From Nevskia sp. (GTDB lineage Bacteria; Pseudomonadota; Gammaproteobacteria; Nevskiales; Nevskiaceae): a DNA stretch of 64,000 nt. The translations under genes were made by a program, and so were the position numbers. The notes below the pieces were generated by a model, which ran no database searches, was not told the origin of the DNA, and saw nothing but the letters and a program-made list of their open reading frames with translations. Numbering within the stretch: the first letter of the stretch is position 1; each line of letters opens with the position of its first letter. Of the stretch, positions 17,498 to 26,464 are shown one piece after another. Location of the stretch: the NCBI RefSeq assembly GCF_021732705.1, contig NZ_JAKFUM010000002.1:62001-126000 (forward strand). Direction: 5' to 3'.

Positions 17498-18559
17498 TCA
17501 GTGGCCGAAGTTGATCTTCGCTTCGAGATTGGTTCTGGAGTCAGCGTTCGCCAGCGCCTCTTCAAGCTCGATCTGACCATCCTTGTACAGCTTGAACAGC
17601 GACTGGTCGAAGGTCTGCATGCCGCGGTCGGACGACTGGTTCATCGCATCGCGAATCTCCTCGATGCGCTGGCCGAGGATCAGGTCCTGGATGTACGGCG
17701 TGTTGATCAGCACTTCGACTGCCGCCACGCGCCGGCCATCCTTCTTGCGCACCAGGCGCTGCGAGATGATCGCCCGCAGCGTCAGGCTGAGATCGAGATA
17801 CAGCTGCGGCCGCAGGCTGTCCGGATACAGGTTCACGATGCGCTGCAACGCCTGATAGGCGTTGTTCGCGTGCAGGGTCGAGATCGCGAGATGGCCGGTG
17901 TTGGCCAGCTGCAGGCAGGCGTCCATCGTTTCGCGCTTGCGCACCTCGCCGATCTGGATCACGTCCGGCGCTTCACGCAGGCTCGACTGCAGCGCGCGGT
18001 CATAGCTCAGGGTATCGACGCCGACTTCGCGCTGGTTGACGATCGACAGCTTGTTGCCATGCACGTACTCGATCGGGTCCTCGATGGTCAGGATGTGGCC
18101 GGCCGAGTGCTCGTTGCGGTGATCGACCATCGCCGCCAAGGTGGTCGACTTGCCGGAACCGGTGGCGCCGACCATCAGGATCAGGCCGCGCTTCTGCATC
18201 ACCAGCTCGCGCAGGGTCTCCGGCATGTTCAGCTCGGCCAGTTTCGGGATCGTGGCGCGCACATAGCGCAGCACCATTGCGATCGAGCCGCGCTGGGTGA
18301 AGACATTGACGCGGAAGCGACCCAAGCCGCCCGCTTCGGTGGCCACATCCAGCTCGTGCTGCACGCGCAGCTGTTCGTGCTGATCCGGCGTCAGGATCGA
18401 CTCGGCCAGCTCGCGGATAAACTCGCCGGTCAGCGGCGTGCGGCCAACGCCGAGCATCTCGCCTTCGATCCGCAGCATGGCCGGCGCACCGGCGCTGAAG
18501 TAGATGTCGGAAGCGCTGCGTTCGACCGCGAGCTTCAGGTACGGAATGATCTTCTGCAT
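17498..18559 (-). CDS. PilT/PilU-family type IV pilus retraction ATPase (third paralogue)
   Basis: This 353-residue protein is a second PilU-like ATPase. It has the N-terminal domain (SASDIYFSAGAPAMLRIEGE), the Walker A GATGSGKST, Asp box IEDPIEYVHGNK, Walker B-type VIQIGEVRKRETMD, and the His box TGHLAISTLHANNA. The C-terminus (SNRTNLEAKINFGH-like) is close to PilU. Unlike typical PilT it carries QIGEVR rather than the AIRNLIRE helix, as PilU proteins do. It follows the longer pilU gene by 16 bp. By family it would act as a hexameric accessory retraction motor at the pilus base. Whether it is active or regulatory cannot be told. Confidence 0.88.
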   Translation of the reverse strand: MQKIIPYLKLAVERSASDIYFSAGAPAMLRIEGEMLGVGRTPLTGEFIRELAESILTPDQHEQLRVQHELDVATEAGGLGRFRVNVFTQRGSIAMVLRYVRATIPKLAELNMPETLRELVMQKRGLILMVGATGSGKSTTLAAMVDHRNEHSAGHILTIEDPIEYVHGNKLSIVNQREVGVDTLSYDRALQSSLREAPDVIQIGEVRKRETMDACLQLANTGHLAISTLHANNAYQALQRIVNLYPDSLRPQLYLDLSLTLRAIISQRLVRKKDGRRVAAVEVLINTPYIQDLILGQRIEEIRDAMNQSSDRGMQTFDQSLFKLYKDGQIELEEALANADSRTNLEAKINFGH

Positions 18560-18575
18560 GGTTCCGGGCGTTCGA

Positions 18576-19745
18576 TCAGCGGCGGACGAGCTGTTCGCGC
18601 TCGGTTTCCGGCTTCATCTGCAGGCGCTTCACCGCCGGATCGTCGAGCAGGTTCTCGCGCATGCGGCGCGACTCCAGCTTGACCTTGAGGCGCAGCTCGT
18701 TCTGCGAGTCGGCATTGCGAATCGCTTCCTCGTAGCTGATCGCGCCGGCCTCGAACAGCTGGAACAGGTACTGGTCGAACGTGACCATGCCCTGCTCGCC
18801 CGAGCGCGCCATCACTTCCTTGATGCCGATGACCTCGCCCTTGAAGATCAGGTCCGCGATCAGCGGCGAATTCAGCATGATCTCCACCGCCGGCACGCGA
18901 CCGCCGCCCTCGCGCCGGATCAGGCGCTGCGAGATCACCGCGCGCAGGTTCAGGCTCAGGTCCATCAGCACCTGCTCGCGCTTGTCCTCCGGGAAGAAGT
19001 TGATGACGCGATCGAGCGCCTGGTTGGCGCTGTTGGCGTGAAGCGTCGACAGCACCAGATGCCCGGTTTCCGCGAAGTTGATCGCGTACTCCATCGTTTC
19101 TCGCGTGCGGATTTCGCCGATCTGGATCACGTCCGGCGCCTGACGCAGCGTGTTCTTCAGCGCGTTTTCCCAACTCAGCGTGTCGGCGCCGACTTCGCGC
19201 TGCGTGACCATGCAGCCGAGATGCGGGTGGACGTATTCGACCGGGTCCTCGATGGTGATGATGTGGCCGCGCGAATTGGCATTGCGATGGCCGAGCATTG
19301 CCGCCAGCGACGTGCTCTTGCCCGAGCCGGTGGCGCCCACCATCAGGATCAGCCCGCGCTTGGCCATCACCACGTCGGCGAGGCGCGCCGGCAGCGCCAG
19401 CTGTTCCAGCGTCGGAATCTCGGTGGTGATGGTGCGCAGCACGCCGCCAACCTGCCCCATCTGCACGAACGCGCTGACGCGGAAGCGGCCGATGCTCGGC
19501 GGGTTGATCGCGAAGTTGCACTCGTTGGTCGCTTCGAACTCCTTGATCTGGCGATCGCTCATCAGCGCCCGCATCAGCAGGGCGGAGTTCTGCGCGGTCA
19601 GCGGCTTGTCGGTGACCGGCGTCATCTGGCCATCGAGCTTGATCGCCGGCGGAAAGCCTGCGGTCAGGAACAGGTCGGACGCGCCGCGTTGCCGCATCTG
19701 CACCAGCAGGTGCTGGATCAGCTTGATTGCTTCGTCGCGTTCCAT
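18576..19745 (-). CDS. pilU: Twitching motility ATPase PilU
   Basis: The 389-residue length and the C-terminal extension (RRMRENLLDDPAVKRLQ, then Arg-rich) match PilU. Conserved elements are GASDLFLTAGFPPAIKLDG, Walker A GATGSGKSTS, IEDPVEYVHPHLGC, VIQIGEIRTRETMEYA and TGHLVLSTLHANSA. PilU is a PilT paralogue that supports high-force retraction of type IV pili together with PilT. The gene follows pilT in the same orientation with about 90 bp between them, the standard pilTU order, and is followed by a further pilU-like paralogue. Confidence 0.93.
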   Translation of the reverse strand: MERDEAIKLIQHLLVQMRQRGASDLFLTAGFPPAIKLDGQMTPVTDKPLTAQNSALLMRALMSDRQIKEFEATNECNFAINPPSIGRFRVSAFVQMGQVGGVLRTITTEIPTLEQLALPARLADVVMAKRGLILMVGATGSGKSTSLAAMLGHRNANSRGHIITIEDPVEYVHPHLGCMVTQREVGADTLSWENALKNTLRQAPDVIQIGEIRTRETMEYAINFAETGHLVLSTLHANSANQALDRVINFFPEDKREQVLMDLSLNLRAVISQRLIRREGGGRVPAVEIMLNSPLIADLIFKGEVIGIKEVMARSGEQGMVTFDQYLFQLFEAGAISYEEAIRNADSQNELRLKVKLESRRMRENLLDDPAVKRLQMKPETEREQLVRR

Positions 19746-19835
19746 GATCGATCCCGAATCAGTTCAATGAATGCCCGTCCGGGCATGAAACAACCGCTGC
19801 GAACCGTGTTCGCAACGCGCTTTTGCGCAGCGCCG

Positions 19836-20876
19836 TTACGACGCGAAGTCCAGCTTGTTCTCAGCCTTGGCGCGCGCTTCGGCACTGCTGACCACACCCT
19901 TCTTGACCAGCTCTTTCAGGCATTGATCGAGCGTCTGCATGCCGTCCTTGGAACCGGTCTGGATCGCCGAGTACATCTGCGCGATCTTGTTTTCCTTGAT
20001 CAGCGAGCGCACCGCCGGATTGCCGATCAGGATCTCGTGCGCCGCAACCCGGCCACCACCGTTGCGCTTCAGCAGCGTCTGGGCGATGACCGCGCGCAAG
20101 CCGGTCGACAGCATCGCGCGAACCATGTCCTTCTCCGCGGCGGGGAACACGTCGACCACGCGGTCGATGGTCTTCGCGGCACTGGTCGTGTGCAGCGTGC
20201 CGAACACCAGATGGCCGGTTTCGGCAGCGGTGAGCGCCAGCCGGATCGTTTCCAGATCGCGCATTTCGCCGACGAGGATCACATCCGGGTCTTCACGCAG
20301 GGCCGAGCGCAGCGCTTCATTGAAACCCAGCGTGTCGCGATGCACTTCGCGCTGGTTGATCAGGCACTTCTTCGACTGATGCACGAACTCGATCGGGTCC
20401 TCGACGGTGAGGATGTGCCCGTAATCGTTCTCGTTGATGTGATTGATGATCGCGGCCAACGTGGTCGACTTGCCGGAGCCGGTCGGGCCGGTCACCAGTA
20501 CCAGGCCGCGCGGCGTTTCCGCGATTTCGCGGAAGATCGGCGGGCACTTCAGGTCTTCCAGCGACAGAATCTTTGACGGAATGGTGCGGAACACGCCGCC
20601 GGCGCCACGGGCATGGGTGAAGGCGTTGACGCGGAAGCGCGCGAGGCCGGGAATCTCGAACGAGAAGTCGGTTTCGAGAAACTCGTCGTAAGCCTTGCGC
20701 TGCTTGTCGTTCATGATGTCGTACAACATCGCATGAACCTGCTTGTGCTCCATCGGCGGCAGGTTGATGCGCTTGATGTCGCCATCGACCCGGATCATCG
20801 GCTCCACGCCGGCGGACAGGTGCAGGTCGGAAGCGCCCTGCTTCACACTGAACGTCAACAGCTGCGCGATATCCAA
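19836..20876 (-). CDS. pilT: Type IV pilus retraction ATPase PilT
   Basis: The 346-residue product matches PilT end to end: DIAQLLTFSVKQGASDLHLSAG at the start, Walker A GPTGSGKST, IEFVHQSKKCLINQREV in the Asp box, VILVGEMRDLETIRLAL, TGHLVFGTLHTTSAAKTIDR, and the AIRNLIRE-like region (AVRSLIKENKIAQMYSAIQTG). The start is a TTG at 20876, supported by homology and by GGGGGA upstream; no ATG fits. It is divergent from yggS, a frequent pairing in gammaproteobacteria, with about 100 bp between them to hold both promoters. Confidence 0.96.
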   Translation of the reverse strand: MDIAQLLTFSVKQGASDLHLSAGVEPMIRVDGDIKRINLPPMEHKQVHAMLYDIMNDKQRKAYDEFLETDFSFEIPGLARFRVNAFTHARGAGGVFRTIPSKILSLEDLKCPPIFREIAETPRGLVLVTGPTGSGKSTTLAAIINHINENDYGHILTVEDPIEFVHQSKKCLINQREVHRDTLGFNEALRSALREDPDVILVGEMRDLETIRLALTAAETGHLVFGTLHTTSAAKTIDRVVDVFPAAEKDMVRAMLSTGLRAVIAQTLLKRNGGGRVAAHEILIGNPAVRSLIKENKIAQMYSAIQTGSKDGMQTLDQCLKELVKKGVVSSAEARAKAENKLDFAS

Positions 20877-20974
20877 AAGCGATTTCCCCCGATCCCGGTT
20901 TCAACTGGCAGAACGCGCCCAAGTGGCGGTCATTGCTGGCAAATTATCGGCAATGACACCCTACAGCAACCACC

Positions 20975-21682
20975 ATGACCGAGCTTTGTGACCGGCTGAC
21001 GGAGATTCGCCGACGAATGGCCGCGGCCTGTGCCCGTGCAAGTCGCGCGCCGGCTGACGTCGAACTGATCGCCGTCAGCAAGACCTTCGACGCCGACACC
21101 GTCGCGCAGGCTGCCGACTGCGGCCAGCGGTCGTTCGGCGAAAGCTACATGCAGGAGGCGATCGACAAGATCGGTCTGGCCGAAACGCTGGCCGCGACAC
21201 GGCTGGACTGGCATTTCATCGGGCCGATCCAGGGCAACAAGTGCCGTGCACTGGCCGGCGCGTTCGCGTGGGCACACGGCGTCGATCGCCTGAAGATCGC
21301 CGAGCGCCTGTCGAGCCTGCGCGGGGACGACCAGCCGCCGCTGAACGTCTGCGTGCAGGTCAACATCTCCAGCGAGGACAGCAAGGCCGGCGTGCCGGTG
21401 GCGGAGGTCGCCGCGCTGTGCACGGCGATCCGCGCCCTGCCGAACCTGCACCTGCGCGGGCTGATGTGCATTCCGGCCCCGGTCGATGATCCGGAGGCGT
21501 CGCGCCCGGCGTTCCGCGCGATGCGGCACCTGCGCGAACGGCTGATCGCGGAAGCTGTCGTCGACGGCGCCAGCTTCGACACCCTGTCGATGGGCATGTC
21601 CGACGACTTCGAAGTAGCGATCGAGGAAGGTGCCACCCTGATTCGCGTCGGCTCGGCGATCTTCGGCAGCCGCCGCGGCTGA
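20975..21682 (+). CDS. yggS: YggS/PROSC-family PLP homeostasis protein
   Basis: The 235-residue protein is a single-domain PLP-binding barrel. The PLP lysine is in [13 protein letters not shown], followed by [50 protein letters not shown], and the phosphate-binding end [28 protein letters not shown]. Members have no confirmed catalytic activity and control pyridoxal phosphate levels and amino-acid metabolism. It is divergent from pilT, as in many related genomes, and faces the same way as rpiA. Confidence 0.95.
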   Translation: MTELCDRLTEIRRRMAAACARASRAPADVELIAVSKTFDADTVAQAADCGQRSFGESYMQEAIDKIGLAETLAATRLDWHFIGPIQGNKCRALAGAFAWAHGVDRLKIAERLSSLRGDDQPPLNVCVQVNISSEDSKAGVPVAEVAALCTAIRALPNLHLRGLMCIPAPVDDPEASRPAFRAMRHLRERLIAEAVVDGASFDTLSMGMSDDFEVAIEEGATLIRVGSAIFGSRRG

Positions 21683-21771
21683 CCGACGCGCGTCTCGCGG
21701 AAAAAGCATGCGCCGCGCGCAAGCCTCAGCCACACTGCCGCCGTGGTTTCCCACCTGAACTTCCCTGCTCC

Positions 21772-22431
21772 ATGGACCAGAATCAAGCCAAGCAAGCCGC
21801 TGCCGAAGCGGCGCTCAAGTACCTCGTTCCCGGCGAAGTGATCGGCGTCGGCACCGGCTCGACCGTCAACTTCTTCATCGACGCGCTGGCCGCGCATCGC
21901 GATGACATCGCCGGCGCCGTGTCGTCGTCGAACGCCAGCACCGAACGCCTGAAGAAGGTCGGCATTCCGGTGGTCGAGCTGAACGACGCGGGCGAACTGT
22001 CGATCTATGTCGACGGCGCCGACGAATCGGACCCGCACCTGCGCCTGATCAAGGGCGGTGGCGGCGCACTGACCCGCGAAAAGATCGTGGCGGCGGCCTC
22101 GCGGCAGTTCATCTGCATCGCCGACGAATCGAAGCTGGTGCCGGTGCTCGGCACGTTCCCGCTGCCGGTCGAGGTGATTCCGATGGCGCGCAGCTATGTC
22201 GCGCGGGAGCTGGTCAAGCTCGGCGGCCAGCCGAAGCTGCGCGAAGGCTTCGTCAGCGACAACGGCGGGCTGATCCTCGACGTGGCCGGCCTGTCGATCA
22301 CCGATCCGCGCAGCCTCGAAACCGCGATCGGGATGCTGGCAGGCGTCATCAGCGTCGGCCTGTTCGCGCACCGCGGGGCCGACGTGCTGCTGCTCGGCGG
22401 TCCGAACGGCGTGCGCGAACTGACCGCCTGA
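21772..22431 (+). CDS. rpiA: Ribose-5-phosphate isomerase A
   Basis: The 219-residue enzyme interconverts ribose-5-phosphate and ribulose-5-phosphate in the non-oxidative pentose phosphate pathway. It carries the family motifs [16 protein letters not shown] (phosphate loop), [39 protein letters not shown] with the catalytic Asp/Glu/Lys cluster, and [10 protein letters not shown]. Length is normal. It is followed 7 bp later by the DUF2007 gene, so the two are likely co-transcribed. Confidence 0.97.
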   Translation: MDQNQAKQAAAEAALKYLVPGEVIGVGTGSTVNFFIDALAAHRDDIAGAVSSSNASTERLKKVGIPVVELNDAGELSIYVDGADESDPHLRLIKGGGGALTREKIVAAASRQFICIADESKLVPVLGTFPLPVEVIPMARSYVARELVKLGGQPKLREGFVSDNGGLILDVAGLSITDPRSLETAIGMLAGVISVGLFAHRGADVLLLGGPNGVRELTA

Positions 22432-22438
22432 GCCAGCG

Positions 22439-22720
22439 ATGCAGGACGATCCGGATGCCTGGGTGACCGTTGCCCGGTTCAATGACCCGGTCGATGCGCA
22501 ACTGCTGCAGGGTCGGCTGCAGGCCGAGGGCGTGACCACGTTCCTCGCCGACCAGAATCTGGTGCAGACGCATCAGTTGCTGGCGATCGCGGTCGGCGGC
22601 GTCCGGGTGCAGGTCGCGGCCCGAGATGCCGATCTGGCCGCCGAGATCATCGCCGCGCTCGACAGTGGCGACTACGCGCTGGACGAGGATTTCGATCCGG
22701 GGCCCACCGTCGACGACTGA
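22439..22720 (+). CDS. DUF2007 small protein (putative signal-transducing protein)
   Basis: The 93-residue protein resembles the DUF2007 family: WVTVARFNDPVDAQLLQGRLQAEGV followed by FLADQNLVQTHQLLAIAVGGVRVQVAARDADLAAEII. Proteins of this group are small ferredoxin-like alpha/beta domains of unclear function, some described as P-II-like. The acidic tail (DYALDEDFDPGPTVDD) is typical of the local versions. It starts 7 bp after rpiA. Confidence 0.8.
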   Translation: MQDDPDAWVTVARFNDPVDAQLLQGRLQAEGVTTFLADQNLVQTHQLLAIAVGGVRVQVAARDADLAAEIIAALDSGDYALDEDFDPGPTVDD

Positions 22721-22740
22721 CCTCGGGGACCGGGCGCCCA

Positions 22741-22780
22741 CAAAAAAGCCGCCTCGTCCGGCGATGCGGGCGAGGCGGCT
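22741..22780 (-). terminator. Rho-independent terminator of the rhlE-RRM operon
   Basis: AGCCGCCTCG (22747-22756) pairs with CGAGGCGGCT (22771-22780). On the minus strand the hairpin is followed by TTTTTTG, so it ends transcripts from the RRM gene. The plus side has no U-run; the stem may still slow transcription from rpiA-DUF2007. Confidence 0.85.
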
Positions 22781-22849
22781 GATTGAAGCGCCGGACTTCC
22801 GCGCTTCGGTTGCCGATCAGTGGCCGTTTAGTGGCCGATCATTGGCCGA

Positions 22850-23131
22850 TCAGCGACGCGGACCGCCCGGGCGGCCGCCCTTCTTGTCGTCCTTCGGGCG
22901 CTCTTCGTTGACGCGCAGCAGGTTGCCGCGCAGCTCCTTGCCATTCAGGCCGGCGATGGCGGCACGTGCTTCGTGACCTTCCATCTCGATGAAACCGAAG
23001 CCGCGGCACTTGCCCGAGAACACGTCATGCGCCAGCTTGATCGAGCGGACGCGACCATGCGTCGAGAACAGCTCGGTCAGTTCCTTCTCGGTGGTGTCGG
23101 TCGGCAGGTTGCCTGCGTAGATACGCTTCAT
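22850..23131 (-). CDS. RRM-domain RNA-binding protein
   Basis: Translation starts at the ATG at 23131 with AAGGAG 7 bp upstream and gives 93 residues. A single RNA recognition motif fills the protein: RNP2 IYAGNLP near residue 4 and RNP1 KCRGFGFIEM near residue 43, then ARAAIAGLNGKELRGN and a Lys/Arg/Gly-rich tail (DDKKGGRPGGPRR). Such small glycine-tailed RRM proteins bind RNA and are often cold-induced. The gene follows rhlE by 64 bp and shares its terminator, so helicase and RNA-binding protein are probably made together. Confidence 0.93.
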   Translation of the reverse strand: MKRIYAGNLPTDTTEKELTELFSTHGRVRSIKLAHDVFSGKCRGFGFIEMEGHEARAAIAGLNGKELRGNLLRVNEERPKDDKKGGRPGGPRR

Positions 23132-23195
23132 CCAAATACTCCTTCTTCGATAAATCGTTGACGAACGGCGCGAGCGCCGCTCCCTGGAAACCGCG

Positions 23196-24578
23196 TCAGC
23201 GAGGACGCTGGCTGCTGCTGTTGCTGCGGCCGGCCGGACGGGCCGCGCCACCATCCCGCGATGCCGGACGGGCATGGCGGGCATTGCCATTGCCGGCGCC
23301 GGCACCACCGCCACCCGGGCGACGGTTGCCACCGCTCGGGGCATGACCACGGCCACCCGGCGCGCGCGGGCGATCGCGCTCCGGCGGCATCGGCGGACGC
23401 GCTGCCGCGGCCGCCCGCTCTTCCGCGCTCGGCTGCGAGCCCGGCTCGAAGCCCGGCACGGTCGACGACGGAATGTCCCGCTTCAACAGGCGCTGGATGT
23501 CCTTCAGCTCCTGCCGCTCTTCGCTCGACACGAGGCTGATCGCCTCGCCTTCGGCACCGGCGCGACCGGTGCGGCCGATGCGGTGGACGTAGTCCTCCGG
23601 CACGTTCGGCAGCTCGTGATTGATGACGTGCGGCAGCTGGTCGATGTCGATGCCGCGGGCAGCGATGTCGGTGGCCACCAGCACGCGAATCTTGCCGGCC
23701 TTGAAATCGGCCAGCGCGCGGGTGCGGGCATTCTGCGACTTGTTGCCGTGAATCGCGTCGGCCAGGATGCCCTCGCGCACCAGCTGCTCGGCCAGCCGAT
23801 TGGCGCCGTGCTTGGTGCGGGTGAAGATCAACACCTGCTTCCAGTCGCCCTGCTTGACCAGATGCGCGATCAGCGCGGTCTTGCGGCTCTTGTCGACCGG
23901 GTGCACGCGCTGGGCGACGGTCTGCGCCGCGGTGTTGCGCGGGGCCACGTCGACACTCGCCGGGTCGTGCAGCAGGCCTTCGGCCAGCGCGCGGATGTCC
24001 GGATTGAAGGTTGCCGAGAACAGCAGGTTCTGGCGCTTCGACGGCAGCGCCTGGATGACCCGACGGATGTCGCGGATGAAGCCCATGTCGAGCATGCGGT
24101 CGGCTTCATCGAGCACCAGCATCTGGATGCCGGACAGGTTGACGGTGCGCTGCTGCAGATGGTCGAGCAGGCGACCCGGCGTGGCGACGATCAGGTCGAC
24201 GCCGCGACGCAGCTGGTCGATCTGCGGATTGATCCCGACGCCGCCGAAGATGATGGCGGTCTTCAGCGCCGGCAGGTGGCGGCCATAGGTGCGCACCGAC
24301 TCACCGACCTGCGCGGCGAGCTCGCGCGTCGGCACCAGCACCAGCACGCGCGGCAGCAGGCGCGGTCCGGCCGGCGGCGGTACCGACTGCAGCTGCTGCA
24401 GGATCGGCAAGGTGAATGCGGCGGTCTTGCCGGTACCGGTCTGCGCCGCACCGAGCAGATCGCGCCCCGACAGCACGACCGGAATGGCCTGCGCCTGAAT
24501 CGGGGTGGGCTGCGTGTAGCCTTCATCAGCGAGGGCACGCAGCAATTCGGGGCAAAGCCCCAGATCAGCAAACAGCAT
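23196..24578 (-). CDS. rhlE: DEAD-box RNA helicase RhlE
   Basis: The ATG at 24578 ([16 protein letters not shown]) has AGGAG 10 bp upstream and starts at the Q-motif region ([14 protein letters not shown]). The 460-residue helicase shows all core motifs: AQTGTGKT (I), PTRELA (Ia), TPGRLLD (Ib), [13 protein letters not shown] (II), SATF (III), [13 protein letters not shown] (IV), [12 protein letters not shown] (V) and [10 protein letters not shown] (VI). A C-terminal tail of about 80 residues is rich in Pro, Arg and Gly and probably adds RNA affinity. RhlE helicases remodel rRNA in ribosome assembly and act in RNA decay. The downstream RRM gene fits that role. Confidence 0.95.
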   Translation of the reverse strand: MLFADLGLCPELLRALADEGYTQPTPIQAQAIPVVLSGRDLLGAAQTGTGKTAAFTLPILQQLQSVPPPAGPRLLPRVLVLVPTRELAAQVGESVRTYGRHLPALKTAIIFGGVGINPQIDQLRRGVDLIVATPGRLLDHLQQRTVNLSGIQMLVLDEADRMLDMGFIRDIRRVIQALPSKRQNLLFSATFNPDIRALAEGLLHDPASVDVAPRNTAAQTVAQRVHPVDKSRKTALIAHLVKQGDWKQVLIFTRTKHGANRLAEQLVREGILADAIHGNKSQNARTRALADFKAGKIRVLVATDIAARGIDIDQLPHVINHELPNVPEDYVHRIGRTGRAGAEGEAISLVSSEERQELKDIQRLLKRDIPSSTVPGFEPGSQPSAEERAAAAARPPMPPERDRPRAPGGRGHAPSGGNRRPGGGGAGAGNGNARHARPASRDGGAARPAGRSNSSSQRPR

Positions 24579-24895
24579 TCTTTGATAACTCCTGAAGCCG
24601 CCACACCGCGCACGGATCGCCGCACACAGAACCGGTTCAGGCAGTGGACTGAGAGAGTTCGAACGCACCAGGCTGGCACGCCGAAGGTCTGCTACTGGAG
24701 GACAACGGGGACCCGGCAGGCCAGCGTGGCCGCGAATCCGAAGGGGTCATCAAGCAGGGGCGCAACCGGAGCGCCTCGTCAAACGCCGCTGAGTATACGC
24801 GATCACTCGTCCCCTTGCCCTGAGCGCGCACGCGATGCGGCGCGGTCAGCCGGTATGCTGATGTCGGCAACCCCGCCCACATTGGAATCACCCCC

Positions 24896-25408
24896 ATGAC
24901 GAGAAAACCGCTGCTGTCGCTGTTCCCGACGCTGCTGCTGTCCGCTGCCGTGCTCGCCGCCGGCTGTGCCAAGAAGGAAGAACCCGCCGCCGCACCTGCC
25001 GCCGAACCTGCTGCAACACCGGCCGAGCCGGCGGCCGCCGCACCGGCAACACCGTCGCCCGAGGCACCGGCCGGTGCCAAGGTGTTCTTCGTCGACCTGA
25101 AGGATGGCGCCGAGGTGAGCAGCCCGCTGGTGGTGAAGTTCGGCATCGAAGGCATCGAGATCGCCCCGGCCGGCGACGAAAAGCCCGGCACTGGCCATCA
25201 TCACCTGATCATCGACGCCGAACTGTCGCCGCCGGACGCACCGGTGCCGGCGAACGAGCACTACATCCATTTCGGCAAGGGCCAGACCGAAACCACGCTG
25301 ACCCTGACCCCGGGGCCGCACACGCTGCAGCTCGCGTTCGCGAACTATCTGCACGTGCCGTTCAATCCGCCGCTCGCGTCGGACAAGATCACGGTCATCG
25401 TGAAGTAG
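24896..25408 (+). CDS. DUF4399 lipoprotein
   Basis: The 170-residue protein has a lipoprotein signal (LLLSAAVLAAGC, Cys at about residue 24), then an Ala/Pro/Glu-rich tether of about 35 residues and a DUF4399 domain: VFFVDLKDGAEVSSPLVVKFGIEGIEIAPAG, GTGHHHLIIDAE, HYIHFGKGQTETTLTLTPGPHTLQLAFANYLH. The paired His clusters (GHHHL and HYIHFG) suggest metal binding, though no function is established for the family. It stands alone between rhlE (divergent) and the hydrolase pair. The first 317 bp upstream up to rhlE contain no other gene that I can see. Confidence 0.85.
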   Translation: MTRKPLLSLFPTLLLSAAVLAAGCAKKEEPAAAPAAEPAATPAEPAAAAPATPSPEAPAGAKVFFVDLKDGAEVSSPLVVKFGIEGIEIAPAGDEKPGTGHHHLIIDAELSPPDAPVPANEHYIHFGKGQTETTLTLTPGPHTLQLAFANYLHVPFNPPLASDKITVIVK

Positions 25409-25432
25409 CCAGAGGTCGCATTCGGCAACGAA

Positions 25433-25466
25433 AACAAGGCGGCGACGGACCGTTCGTCGCCTTGTT
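25433..25466 (+). terminator. Hairpin terminator after the DUF4399 gene
   Basis: AACAAGGCGGCGACG pairs with CGTCGCCTTGTT with one bulged G, starting about 25 bp after the stop codon. The U-run is weak (TTGTTGAT), so termination may be partial. Confidence 0.5.
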
Positions 25467-25699
25467 GATACAGCCCGGCGGCTCGCGTCCGGGCCGCTGT
25501 CGCAGCACGAAAGCCGTTCATCGAATGGCGCGACAAGGGCAGAAAAGCGCCCTCATAATCCGGTGAATGCCGACCGTTGCCGTGACATCCTCCAGCGCGT
25601 GATCCGGACCATCGACCTCGTCCGGGCGCGTTGCTGCGGCCCGGTTCCCTGCCGTTGCACAGCGCCGGTGCCCGCCCGGACGGGCGTCGACCGCGCGCC

Positions 25700-26464
25700 G
25701 TGAATGCACCGCTCTACTTCGGCCCGATGGCGCAGCCGTTGTTCGGCATGCTGCATCGGCCGGCGGGTGCCGTGCGCCGCACCGGCATCGTGCTGTGCAC
25801 GAGCTGGGGCACCGAATACCTGCGCAGCTATCGGGGTCTTCGCCAGCTCGCACAGGCCTTGAGCCACAGCGGCTTCCCGGTACTGCGCTTCGACTACTCC
25901 GGCACCGGCGATTCCGGCGGCGATGGCCGCAGCGCCCGGGTCGATACCTGGACTGCGGACATCACGCTGGCGGCCGCCGAGCTGCGCACCAGCACCGGCT
26001 GCGACAGCATCTGCCTGCTGGGCCTGCGCTTCGGCGCACTGCTGGCGCAGGAAGCGATCGCCACCGGCGCGGTCGCGGCATCGGCCATCGCGCTGTGGGA
26101 TTCGCCGCCGAGCGGCGAAGTCTTCGTCCGCAATCTGCAGCAGATGGACGAGGCACTGAACGAGAAGGTCAGCCAGCAGCGCCGGCGCCGCTCGCAGCTG
26201 CCACCACCGGCGCGCGACGAACTGCTCGGTCACGAATGGCCGGAAGGCCTCGCCGCGGACATCGGCCGCCTGCCCGGCCTGCGCAAGGAACTGCCGGGCC
26301 GGGTGATCTTCGTCAGCCGCGATCGCACGCCGCCGGACAGTGTCGAGTCGATCCGGCTGCCGGACGCCGGCCACTGGAGCGATGTCGAGCGCATCCACTC
26401 GCCGTGGATTCCGGGGCCTTCGATCCGGATCGTCGCCGAGCGTCTCGCCGACGGCCTGCCATGA
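25700..26464 (+). CDS. Alpha/beta hydrolase-fold protein with an Arg in place of the nucleophile
   Basis: A GTG at 25700 gives 254 residues; ATG codons at 25631 (through a Leu/Arg/Pro stretch) or 25727 are alternatives. The fold is recognisable from GIVLCTSWGTEYLRSYRGLRQLAQAL, FPVLRFDYSGTGDSGG and DITLAAAELRTSTG. At the nucleophile elbow the sequence is LLGLRFGALLAQ, so Arg sits where GxSxG has Ser. The GLRLGA-type elbow is known in proteins annotated as hydrolases beside exosortase or natural-product genes. The gene overlaps the next hydrolase by four bases. It may be a non-catalytic or altered acyl-handling protein; the substrate is unknown. Confidence 0.75.
   Translation: MNAPLYFGPMAQPLFGMLHRPAGAVRRTGIVLCTSWGTEYLRSYRGLRQLAQALSHSGFPVLRFDYSGTGDSGGDGRSARVDTWTADITLAAAELRTSTGCDSICLLGLRFGALLAQEAIATGAVAASAIALWDSPPSGEVFVRNLQQMDEALNEKVSQQRRRRSQLPPPARDELLGHEWPEGLAADIGRLPGLRKELPGRVIFVSRDRTPPDSVESIRLPDAGHWSDVERIHSPWIPGPSIRIVAERLADGLP

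Noticed and set aside
18504-20576. A 690-residue plus-strand open frame over the pilT/pilU genes
   Set aside because: The minus strand encodes three conserved ATPases with full motifs; the plus frame is an artefact of GC-rich codon use.
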